A stretch of 64,000 nucleotides of DNA. Source: Atopsyche davidsoni (lineage: Eukaryota; Arthropoda; Insecta; Trichoptera; Hydrobiosidae). The number at the start of each line of letters is the position of its first letter. Position 1 is the first letter of the stretch. Positions 12,293-23,345 of this stretch are shown here, piece by piece. The DNA is taken from positions 5,456,001 through 5,520,000 of the forward strand of contig JAILWY010000011.1 in assembly GCA_022113835.1 (NCBI GenBank). The letters are read 5' to 3'. Position numbers and translations under genes: made by a program. The notes beneath the pieces are model-generated. The model was not told the DNA's origin. It worked only from the letters and a program-made list of their open reading frames with translations, and made no database searches.

Positions 12293-14898
12293 CACGCCTG
12301 ATTCTCCTATTTGCTAATTATGCAATAATATTCTAGAAAAAGAGCTGGTCTGATTAGATATAAAACAAAGCATTTACGCATTTGGTTTTTATAAAAAAAA
12401 AACAGAACACGTTATTTTACTGGCAAACTTAATTTATTTCTACTTTAGCTCGAATATAAAAACAAAAATAAATTAAATTGTGACTAAACGTAAAGTCAAT
12501 TTCTATCATAGTATAAAACCGCCCTACAATCTCAAATAAAACCCTTGAATTCACTCAGGTAATTTCCCTCACCCCGGCGTAACAGAATCATCTTCCCATA
12601 AATCTGTCTCCAGAGATCGACACTAAGGGTTGGCCTCACCACCCCCTGCCAAATTGGCGGCAAAGAAACTCTTTCAAACTGACCATCTGTATAAAAAGCA
12701 CACCCCTTTTCCAGATAACAAATTGATACTCTTAAATCCCAGCTGCAAGAAAAACCACCACCGACAAGATTCCTCCCTTAAAATGTATAGGTATTTACGA
12801 AGTTGATACTTTGGTCATAAATAGGGATAGATACACCCTTTTTTTTTTTCTTTTTTGATTACGTTTATTTTTCAATATTAAAATATCGTCAACATCAATT
12901 TTATGCATTAAATGCTAGAATTTTTTGTCGAAAACTTATATTATCTGCTTTAGATATATGACAATATCAGAATAATTGTGATAAAATAATTAACTGGTAT
13001 CAACTTTTTCATTACTTATTTAAAACTTAATCTTACAATTGAACAAAACATAATAGCTTGGCTAGTTATCTTATTATAATCTTGTTTTATATTTTCAATG
13101 CTTAACATATACCACATAATATATAATAGTAAAATTGTATACTTTACATTTGCATATCATTAAGTTTTCCTGAGATGATGATTAAAATATATTTCTACAA
13201 CTTAATCAAAAACGGCATCAAAAAAAATTACAAATATCTTATCAAATTTAAATACAATTAAATTTGAATATAATCTAAGACTTGATCGAATCCAGCCAGG
13301 AAAAAAAATCCTAAAAATATATTTAAACCCTTTAGAAACCGAAGGGGTCCCTCTAAGTGGTCAATAAAAGACGCCTTATATATTGATGCACTACCAGACC
13401 CCCAGCAAAGTGGCGAAGCGAAAATAGGCGCTCTTCCTTTCCCAGGGGTTGATTTAGCCCCCGCTCGGACCAACCCCATAGCCGGTTCGGAAAGAGATTT
13501 GTCTAACCTTTCTTTTTTTATTTATGAAGTGAAAGGGGTTTTTGGGACACCCCGTAATCGTGGGAGGGTTAAGGCTTGTAAAGAACTAAACATTATCAAC
13601 TTAATGTATTTTTATCACAAGTAGAGTTTTATATTTAAAGATAAAAAATATCATTTATCAATTTATTAATTAAGAATATTTTAGTTAACAATCAAACTAA
13701 CAAAGTATTGTAAAACTTGTTAAGGACCCAATTACAATAAGGATGTTTCAAGCAATGAAGGCGAATTAACCAACGCACGAATTGGTGTTCTCACTGGATC
13801 GTTTTGATCGATGATCTTATTTTGATGAATGCTACTCGACTCGTGCTACATTAAAATTTAAAACAGTATGGGAAGCATTTAAAGACAACAGCAGCTGAGT
13901 TCATTTTGATTTGTCTCCGGCATTTTCCTTTTTGTACATACTCGCAAACTCAGAAGATATATTTTTTTGCTATTGAAAAATTTTCAATTTTTTTAAATTA
14001 AAAACGGAGATAGCCTTTAAGTTTTATATAATTTAAAAAAAGGTTTTAGTAGATTTAACACGGAATCCTAAAAATGTTATTAATGGATATATTACTTTCC
14101 GTTTATTAAGGAATCTTTGACTCCTTCTTCAATAATACAAATAAGTAAATCTATCTAAAAAAAAGTGAAATACTCTTATTTTCCCTAAGGCTTGGTTCCA
14201 GCACAGCTTCGTTTTTCCCAAAATGTTTTTCTTTTGTATATAAAAATAAAATAGATGTACATTTTGGGCAATATTTATAGGTTACAGTGTTTGTAAAAGG
14301 AAGTCGATAATATATACGCGGTTGGCGCTGGATTTTAGGCTTTGAAACGGGTTAAGTCTATCTACAGGATGATATAAAACAAATTTATATTTTAATATAT
14401 TTAAAAAACTGTTTATAAAATCATTGTATTTTAAGATCAAAAGATTTTAATTTCATTAAACAAAAAAGCGAGTTTTATATTATAATCTAGCTAAAACCGT
14501 TTTGTTTTTAAAATAAAGTGAATAGATTTTAGAAAAACAATAATATTATTAATATATGTGCTAGATATGAACCCCGATAACTTAAAAGTTATAAGGTTGT
14601 AACTATAAAGTAACTGTTTTATAAATTATAATAATATATTTAAAGTATTCAATAAATCTGCGTTTTTTAAAAATATCTGACTGGTATATTATCTCGATTT
14701 CTATATAAAACTACGAGTCCCGCACATTTAGCCTATTTTTTGTAATCTTCTTTTAATTTCATATGTAAATACTTAAAAACTATTTAAGTACTTAATAACC
14801 AAAGTGGAGTGGAATTTAATAATTATTAAATTTAAGTAGAAAGAGCGTAATGCTAGGAATAGCCACATCCAAAAAATACTAACATGTTAAGTTGTGAT
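12293..14898. other. Non-coding region, no gene seen
   Basis: AT-rich. Slightly GC-richer stretches at 12540-12780 and 13330-13570 contain only short unrecognised frames. No multi-copy sequence noted. Confidence 0.5.
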
Positions 14899-14911
14899 AA
14901 TTTATATTATT

Positions 14912-15090
14912 TTATTACTAATATGATTAGGCACATTAGTTCACACATAGAAGATGATTTGTGTGGGATCGGATCACGATGATATTTTTTTCTTTAATCA
15001 TCTTCTATGTGTATATATATATGTATATATAATAAACTCGTAATGGGTAGTAAAAACGCATCTGATTGACGTTCAATCCGAAAAATAGAC
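14912..15090. mobile_element. Family A foldback element, copy A2
   Basis: The left arm begins TACTAATATGATTAGGCACA (14916). Both arms carry the variant ACACATAGAAGATGA, unlike the ATATATAGAAGATGA form in A1, A6 and A7. The centre retains only GTGTGGGATC of the tRNA-like part. The right arm end has been replaced by a short TA-rich stretch. The tail runs through GATTGACGTTCAATC (15064-15078). A perfect 13-bp direct repeat AATTTATATTATT flanks it at 14899-14911 and 15091-15103. This is one of the clearest target-site duplications in the window. Confidence 0.85.
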
Positions 15091-15103
15091 AATTTATATT
15101 ATT

Positions 15104-15439
15104 GTAAATATATTAATAAAAATATAAACGGCGTTTGTATTTAATAAAGTAAACAGTATCAGCCTGTAGCACGAAAACATTTCTGAGTCGGAAGCAGGCG
15201 TAAAAAGTTCCAGCGGATGTCCGATGGATATTTATGGATGAAAGGGTTGCTGGAAGCCATCCCCCCACCCCCTGCCAGATATCAACTGGGGGTGGATGAT
15301 ACAGCTTCGAGTTGTTGCTATTGATTTAAGGAGGCTTGTTGGGGTAGATATATTCCAGATATCGCTTTGTTCATCTCCGACGCTTATTTTTTTTTTTTTC
15401 AAAACTCTAAATTACAAAAAAACCACTTTTAAAACTGAA

Positions 15440-15496
<57 letters not shown>

Positions 15497-15557
15497 TATT
15501 TCGTGAATTGGACGTCTATCAAGTGCGTTTTAATTATCTTTACAGGCTTATATTACT
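15104..15557. other. Non-coding spacer
   Basis: Contains an 8-bp inverted repeat of C-rich and G-rich arms (CCACCCCC 15265-15272, GGGGGTGG 15288-15295) and a long (AT)n microsatellite. No gene. The frame at 15296-15568 is largely microsatellite. Confidence 0.6.
15444..15493. repeat. (AT)25 microsatellite
   Basis: The longest uninterrupted dinucleotide run in the window, about 50 bases. Confidence 0.97.
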
Positions 15558-15680
15558 TACTAATATGATTAGGCACATTTTTTCACACATTGAGAACGAT
15601 TTCCAAGGAACTCATCGTGACTTGTGTAGGATTCTTGGGGATGTAGGTTCGAATCCTACACAAGTGCCTAATCATATTAG
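15558..15680. mobile_element. Family A element, copy A3 (tail-less)
   Basis: TACTAATATGATTAGGCAC (15558-15576) and GTGCCTAATCATATTAG (15664-15680) are inverted ends. Inside, on the plus strand, GTAGG TTCGAAT CCTAC (15643-15659) is an intact five-pair T-arm with a perfect B-box core. The rest of the cloverleaf is missing and there is no tail. No convincing flanking duplication. Confidence 0.75.
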
Positions 15681-16002
15681 ACTGTAATTAATAATAAACA
15701 GAATAGGGCTGTCGCTTAAATTTAAAATATTAATATGAGCTAGATTGTTATATTTTAAACATTTAATATGACGGATAACTAAAACGATTCCAAAAATATA
15801 AACAAACAGAATATATTTTAAAACAATATGACTGAAAATACATTAATATTCCTTAATATCAAATCGTCATTATCAGCTTTGAACAAACTTTGTACCATGA
15901 TACACCGACGAAGTAATTGTATAAATATTTGTTTCTTTAAGTCCAATAAAGAAAATATTGATGGATAATGATTATGTACATTTTTTCAAATATTGAAAAA
16001 TA

Positions 16003-16135
16003 AAGAAACTCTCAGAAAAATATCATCGTGATTTGTGTGGGATTCGAACCCACATTCCCAAACTATTGTATTACCAATTATACCAATGAATCACTAGGTA
16101 CTTGGCAAGAATTTTTAACAATCATATCCTATATG
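16003..16135. mobile_element. Family A fragment, copy A4
   Basis: Body sequence AAAGAAACTCTCAGAAAAAT leads into the tRNA-like segment and then into the family's AATTTTTAACAATCATA stretch. The terminal arms are missing or decayed, so the borders are approximate. Confidence 0.65.
16028..16094 (-). other. tRNA-like segment within A4
   Basis: On the minus strand, a perfect T-arm (GTGGG, loop TTCGAAT, CCCAC; 16037-16053) holds the B-box core GTTCGAATC. A D-arm pairs GTAT with ATAC around an AATTGGTA loop. GTGATTC and AAATCAC can pair at the outside. The anticodon arm is largely deleted, so this is not a tRNA gene. It is the best-preserved B-box of family A. Confidence 0.6.
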
Positions 16136-19100
16136 TGAAACAACGTACTTATTATGTAAAAATGACCTTAATCATTATCAATCAATAAAAAACCTGTATA
16201 GGCAAAATCATACTTCCTGTGAGACGGTATCCACAATAATCAATAATAAAGAAAATATTGACTGAAAAGTATCATCATTTTTACTAGACGTATACCGTGT
16301 AGCTCAAAATTTTAGATTTGATATTTCTGTATTTTTTTGTATCGGCCTTTTACTGTTTACTGTGTCTTTTTTTAACAAAGACGCAATGATATATATATAT
16401 ATATTTTAATTATGAAGAATCTCGATTCAACGGCATAAGTTGAATCCGCGATTATTGAACGCCTATAACTCCCTCGGGACTAATCAGTGCGGCGCGGGTC
16501 TATCGGAAACTTCAAGAAAAGTCCAAGTAAGCAACTTTTCAATTTGAAATCATTCCGCGTTCGGACGAAACGGATCTCGCAAAATGTAAAACGTGTCATA
16601 ATTCCCCCCTACCCCCGGCTACTGAAAGCACCTCCCCACCCCCACGAAATTAAGGAATATTCCCTATTGGCAATGCGTATCCATCCTTCCCTCCCCTTTT
16701 TACACATGCCAGGGGTTGACATATTTATTTTTTGTTGCTTTATAACTGCTAAGAATTTAGGCCAGTGATATCTTACAAGAATATATAAACATAAATTCAC
16801 ATTATATTTCTCATAGATACAATATCTGATATCAATATTAATATGTTTTTCAATAACTACCAAAATTAATAATAATAACACCAGGCAGTAAGTAAGTAAA
16901 TTTTATGATTAATTTAAGAAATAATTAAGATACCTTGTTATTCTACTGTAAATATCAATTTTGAAAACAAGGATAAAACTTGTTAAATTATCACTAGAAT
17001 ACAGATTCTGGTGTTATAGTACAAAAACGAAATAGTTAACATCTAAGAACACATATAACAAACACCGAATAAAATTTAATGTGTGTATATACAACTAAAA
17101 TATAAATGATAAATTCGTATATGCATTAAAAAAATTTGAAACCGGATTAAACAGTTTATTTAATAATATTATCAAAAAAAATTATTTAAAAATCGTTTTT
17201 TTTCGATACATAAAAAACTTATTTCATATTTTTTCATACCTTGAAATTTTGGCGTTTGATTTTATTTCATGAAAGTGCGAACAGTCTTCCAACCCCTGTC
17301 GATACACACATCAAACATCCCCCGAAGGCATTCAGATTTAAGAGACCCGCCCCCACCCTGGCACCGAATTATTTCTGGGGAGGTGTTCTCAAACAAATAA
17401 TTGATAGAATTTGCATATCTGCGCCGGGGGGATGGTAAATGCAACTGGCGCTCAAAGGGTTGAAACTCTGCTTCCTATTTTAATGGAAAATATTTTCAGT
17501 GTTCTCTTATTATAAAAAAATGTTCGAAGTATATGTAAACAATGGCTTTCTACTGTGTTAAAGATTTAGTGTTTCTAGTTTATATATAAACTAATACATC
17601 AACCATTGGGGGGCTGAAACTATATTTTTAAACCTTTGATAAAAATTTCATACGCAATCCAAGTATATTTTGTACGAAAAATGTTATAAGATAACCATTT
17701 CATACACGAAACGAAGAATTTTTTTTTTAAACATAGATCTAATTCCAGTGGATCGATTCAATACAATACCGGGCCAAGATGGCATTAAAAATTTCTTGAA
17801 TTTTTCTTATCGTTTTATGTGTAAACCATTCAGATTACATCAAAACATATTTTATAATATTTTGTACGGTAGCGAAATGCAAAATGACGTCAGAAAACTT
17901 GACAATAATACAACTTATTCACAAATCTGTTGCCGAAATAAGTATACGGATAGAACAAGTTTTATTTAATGCCGAAAATTTCTCGAAACATTCACTTATT
18001 AAAGCAATCACTAAAAGTGTAATATCAAAACAGTTGTAAAGTTGTAAAACAAATTTAATATCCAAATCTGTATTGAATATATCACAATTTTAAAAAAATT
18101 CGTCTGCGTCAATGTAACGCTAAGTTAGAATATGTTTTATTTTAGAAAATATATAAAATTACTTACAGATAACAAGCATCTGAAAACCGCTGGTGATTTC
18201 ATGAACACTCACTTAAAAATAAAGTTATACTAAAACACAATTTAGGTATAAAGTCAAACTTTTAACACTGACACGTCAGAATTACGTGCTCGGCGGCCAT
18301 TTTTTTGTCCGAACTTCGTCATAATTGTAGGTTTATTTCCACTCAGCCTGTGCTGTGATGCTTCGATTTCACAACACTGAGTCATTTAGTGCAATACAAC
18401 GCTGGCGAGACTGCTGCAGTACTGGAATAGTTGTAACAATAATCTAAATCCGAATTTTTTTATGTATTCTCAATATAATTATTGCGAAATTACAACAAGT
18501 TGTCGTAACAGGTAGATTTCAAATAATATTTATACGAATATGTAGACAATCCACACCGTTTACTTTAAGTGCAAATAATAAGTTATTATGGTTTTATTAG
18601 GCGTGAAAAAATTACTCAAGTATTTTATAATTATATTTCAAGATATGTATGAAAAATTAATAGCTATCGCTTCAAAATTACCTTTTAATTTTTTTTTAGT
18701 CTGCAAACCATATAAAAAAATTGTGACCCGAACTTTTATCCCAGCGACAAGATCTTTGAAGAGCCCGTACAAAATATTACGACGGCTTTGAATAAAAAGT
18801 TTTTTCCCATTTAAACTAGCGTAGTGCTACCTAGACGAGTCTAGGCGCTGGGTTTATCGAATAATGTATTAGAAATCATAAAAGATGAAGCGAAAGGGTT
18901 CTCCATTAACAAAGTGTATTGTGGCATGCGTTGGGGGAAGCTGGGGGCTTCTGTGGGGGAGGGGAGAAAAGGGTGGTCCGGGACGACAAATTTAATAATA
19001 TTTTGCATATTTATTATGAATATATGTAAATGCGGAAAGGAATGTGAGGGCTCTCAGTTCAAGATGGCAGGAGATCGATCATATGGAGAAGAACTATATA

Positions 19101-19526
19101 TTTAAAAAAATAATTTATTAGCTTTTATTTAAATTTAATTTTATTCCAAAATCACACTTTTTAAACAAGACACTGTCATACAAATGTCGTGATTTTTTCA
19201 ATAGTAAAAAATATATTATAGACAAATACAATGATTTTCGTAAAAACGTGTTCCGAGTTTGTATTAAATAATTTTTTTTTTACCATCCTTATAGACAAAC
19301 CCTCATAATTATACCTGAGTATTTTTTTTTTTTACACAAAAGTGTCGACCAAAAATAATCATTAAGTGACCTAGGTTTTTATGTAACTCTTAGAGGTATT
19401 GTGGTTGAATTGGATTCTTCACCTGGCCGCGATTGCCGTGGAGATTTGAAATGAAATTCTACTTGTGTCCATAAATAAATTCACGGCTTTCCTCGTCGTT
19501 CTGTGTGTGAATTGATATCTCGAATA
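16136..19526. other. Non-coding region, no gene seen
   Basis: AT-rich with C-rich or G-rich islands at 16600-16710, 17290-17440 and 18930-18985. A (TA)n run lies at 16389-16405. CAAGATGGC words (YY1/Pho-like) occur near 17775 and 19062, and a CREB/ATF palindrome TGACGTCA at 17885-17892. Frames at 16487-16881 and 17670-17969 have no recognisable domain. Confidence 0.5.
18818..18849. other. 32-base nested inverted repeats (three-way-junction shape)
   Basis: AGCG (18818-18821) pairs with CGCT (18846-18849). Inside lie two adjacent self-complementary stretches: TAGTGCTA (18822-18829) and CCTAGACGAGTCTAGG (18830-18845). All bases but two dinucleotide loops can pair. The loops are very tight, so the structure is speculative. 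The 16-base inner palindrome is certain. Confidence 0.55.
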
Positions 19527-19546
19527 TGTACAGTATACACTGTACA
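19527..19546. promoter_or_regulatory. 20-bp near-palindrome
   Basis: TGTACAGTATACACTGTACA is symmetric at 18 of 20 positions, a shape typical of dimeric transcription-factor sites. The factor is not identified. It stands at the edge of the 19.58-20.23 kb motif-rich island. Confidence 0.4.
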
Positions 19547-19575
19547 ATTCAAGACGCGAGAAGCTTTACATTGTT

Positions 19576-20235
19576 GAACTCTGCGCCGATACCTGCCTAT
19601 CGAAAATCCAATAATATTTATTAACACCTGTCAATCAAGTCAGCTGGTCCGAAGCTCCTTCCGGTGCTGGCTGCCACTCAGCGATAATAATTATTCAGAC
19701 GAGTCGTCATGGCGACGCCGCCCCGCCCTCCCGATCCACAGCACCGCACCACCCCGTATCGACGGAGTCAGATTCTGAATCTTCTCGCGTCAGACTATGA
19801 TTGGCTTACCCCCGATATTGGACTGTGCGCCGATATCAAAACATAAAAAAAAAAAAAATTAAAATCAAACAAAAAGTAATGAAAATAGCATTACGATCAG
19901 TTCAATTAAAAGTACTAAATATCATCACAAAAAAAAAAATATTTAAAAACTAATAATTATTAATTTTGTGAAAATACCTTTGACTTAAATAATCAATAGT
20001 TTCTTGGCACTAGTAGAGTATAGTGATAGAAAATTTAAATTTAAGATTTTAAATTAGTAACAGACATCGGCGCAGTGGGCTATCTGACGGGGAATAACGA
20101 ACAACAATTAGTCAGAATTAGTTTTGATGGGTTTGATTCAGGGCGCGGGGTGGTGGGTGAGTTGAGAGGGGGTGGATGATGGGGAACGAGGGTGGCGGGA
20201 GAGGTATCGGCATCTCGCGCAGTGCCATCTTCCCG
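19576..20235. promoter_or_regulatory. Candidate cis-regulatory island
   Basis: GC-rich relative to its flanks and dense in sites. TGCGCCGATA occurs at 19582-19591 and 19826-19835, with TGCGCCGATG in reverse at 20065-20074. CTGTCAATCA at 19628-19637 is the reverse complement of TGATTGACAG, the known PBC-Meis (Exd-Hth) composite site. CACCTG E-box and GCCATCTTC words are also present. G-rich boxes fill 20140-20200. No credible coding frame. I infer an enhancer or silencer; nothing shows its activity. Confidence 0.4.
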
Positions 20236-23155
20236 ACGATCGACTCCAACACCAATGCAAAAAACAGATTCATCTTAATTAAACGTGATTTTTTATTTAA
20301 ATTCGACGAACAAAACGCAATATACTTTGAAAGTTTTTAATAAAATTTAATCTTTTTAAATAGTATACTTGTGATATTCATGTTTCAATGAATAAAAATA
20401 GAAATTATTTTATTGATCTAATAATTTTTCAGCCTAAAGCAAAATACAAATAATTCGATGGATCCCTCGACCTATTTGCCCTCCATCCTTGGGTCATAAT
20501 CCCGATCAATGCCCGACTTTTGGCTGTACGTCGTTTCCAGGAAAGTTAGCTTCTCCACTAAGCCTGCCGCGACTTTTCAAGGCTTTCGCGGTGTTTTATA
20601 GAGCCTCTTCCGCCATCGGATCTAAATAAGGGATGGGAACGGATACTTCCGATTTTATTACTGGCTTGAATTGTATTATATCCGAATTGGTTCTAGCAGG
20701 AATTCACGGGTGACCGTTTTGTGTCATTGGGAGATATGCCCTGAGAAAATCGTTTGTGCTTTGGTAATTTCATGAAAATTTTTATTAAACTTAGCATATC
20801 ATTTTTTATTTTTATTTGGTACGTTTTTAAAAAATATATTTACATGTAAACAATTCAGGAATCGAGATTATTGTAATTCGATACCATTTAAATAATTTAT
20901 CTCTTCTCAGATCATCAACTACTTTTTTATATAAAATTTATGTTTATATTGCTAGTATTGAATACAAACAAATGGTAAATTTTGATTAAAAAAATATCTT
21001 TCTTCCATATACATCTCTTGTTCTTTTATCCGTATAGTGTGAGAGTTTAATACCGAGAAAAAAAAAAGTGACAAGATAAGCCTAAAAATGACAACTAAGT
21101 ACAGCATCCTCTTCTTTTAACCATCTCTCCTGATTTAAAATGTTCTCCAAGTAATGGTGGTATTATGCAGCTTTTAATTTTAGATATCGTTTTCATTATA
21201 CTTTGATTAAAATAAGTTTAATTTGATTTTATAAAAAATATTAATACATTTCTTCAGGTTACAATGCTATATTGGTTTATTTGGGATCACATCATTTTTC
21301 GAAAGCACATTGCATGAGTTGATACAAACAAAAATAGCTTGAAATCAAATTGAAAATATTACATTTGAATTAATTTATAATTTATTATTTCTTTATATAA
21401 AAAAATAAAGCTTTTACTAACATTTCTTAAATTTTAAAATGTACAAAATGAACTTAATCCCGAAAATTCCCAGAAAATCTGTATCATGCCTAATCAGAGA
21501 TTTTTTATTCATTGAATTTTCATCCCCTTCATCCAAATCAAAGCCTCCATAGCCACTAATCCATGGCCATCTCGATTCCATCATCCCTTATTGAATTAAG
21601 AAGTTCCTCTAAGATTTTTTATCGCCACGACAGAAAACCACCCCCTGGTTTTTAAGATGGGCCAATAAAAATCGGTGAAACGGAGTTAAAACCCAATGAG
21701 ACAAAGCAATGCTTGAAAAATGACGTAAAAAAAATTATCGTTCAGAACATCTGGTGGCCATTTTAGAGGGCTGTTTTTTAAGGGATGGAATTCGTTAGAT
21801 CTTTTTCAGAATTAATGGTATTGAACGGTTTTTAACAGATATTTTTTTACTAGCGATGCTAATCTCTTTATATCCATGTAATTTTAAATGCATCTCTCTC
21901 GTTGCGTCTTTTAAATATTACTTTGATGTTTAACGAAATAATATTCTATAATACAAATACGTTCTCAGGTTGAGCGTAGGAATTTTAACATCCATGAAAC
22001 AAATATGAATCATTTCCAAAGTATAATTTTTAACTTGTTTAAGAGACGAAGTGGGCTCAATTTGATTTTTACTTTAAAAGTGTGCGTGCCAAATACAAGT
22101 TTAAAAAGCATCTTCAAACACTGAACTAACAACTTAATGTATAAAAAAAATGTGGTTACCATAATCCTCATCAGTATGTGTACAAACATACAAAATTAAA
22201 TTTATATTCACTGCCAGTAGCAGTTTATCTTGCAATTCTTGCTTTGTATAAACTGGAGGCAATTCGAATGTGCGCTTTATCAAATAATTCATTTTTAACA
22301 GATTCGCATGAAAAAGAAATTTCAGAATCGGAATGAAGACATATTTCTTGGTTCCCCTCCTCCACCCCAGCCACCCCCACCCCCACGCCCCCTCCTCATT
22401 TAATTACCGAACGGAGCAGGAAATCGACTGGAACGAATGGATATCCATTAAGGAATTAAGTACTGCTGGAAACGGAAGAGAGTCACCCCAGTGCAGCTCT
22501 GGTGGTGACTACTTCGAACAGATTAGATTGGTTCATTTGAGTTTGTAAAAATTTACTCTCATTACTTGAACGATAATTGTTACTGTTTTTACTTTAAACT
22601 TAAATAAAAAAATATATTTGGAGGCACTATATATTTGTAAATAATATATATAAACGTCGAAAAAACACAGCGTGGTTTAGTGCCTAGAACAGTGAACTTT
22701 TTGAGATTCAATCAGGCCGTGACAAAAATGTTGCGATCTTTAATGAGCCTCTCAACATTTGGACACTTAAAGGATCTTATGATTTATTTTTATTATTTAT
22801 ATATTGACCTCAGTGAATGAAATTTTGGGTGCCGTATAAAATCTTTATAAAGTTGACTTTCCAATAGTTTCAACTTCAGTAAAAAATACATGAGCACTCG
22901 ATTTGTATTGAACACTTCAACCGTCGAAACTAGTTAAATAAAATCCCGAATGACTTGGGGAACGATATTTTATTATGGCAACTACTCTGATATGTGTAAA
23001 CTGTAACAAGCATTTGAAGAAAACACATGCTATGACACAACTGATAGCCAAATGGTAGTGCTTTAGTGCAAAGGGCGTGCATGTAAGAAATTTTTCCCCA
23101 CAGTCCTTCACTGGCCTAGAATGTAGCAGTTACTTTAACTGCTTCAGCCACCTGG
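20236..23155. other. Non-coding region, no gene seen
   Basis: Mostly AT-rich. A C-rich tract at 22350-22395 and a GC-richer stretch at 20455-20600 stand out. The frame 22333-22548 runs over the C-rich tract and is not recognisable. Confidence 0.5.
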
Positions 23156-23159
23156 ACCC

Positions 23160-23345
23160 GTTACATCGCCCGAGACTGTGATTTCTGTTTGATCGGAGAT
23201 TATCTTCAGTCAGCTGCGTTAATATGGCGCCACATAAATCTTTCGTATCCTTTTGTGCTTGTCAAGCCCGAGGGTGTCTATTTTTGTGCCGCCGGTGCCG
23301 ATATGACTTTATATTAATTAAAGATGTCAACCGGAAGTGCATCTA
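23160..23345. promoter_or_regulatory. Candidate cis-regulatory island
   Basis: A GC-richer block with an Ets-type site ACCGGAAGTG near 23330, homeodomain-type ATTAATTAAAG, CCACATAAATC and a GTGCCGATA word related to the recurring TGCGCCGATA. It is flanked by ordinary AT-rich DNA and has no open frame of note. Confidence 0.3.

Noticed and set aside
22674..22735. tRNA-like A-box and B-box pair (GGTTTAGTGCCTAGAAC, GAGATTCAATC)
   Set aside because: Both boxes deviate at several positions and no arm pairs. Probably chance or a very old fossil.
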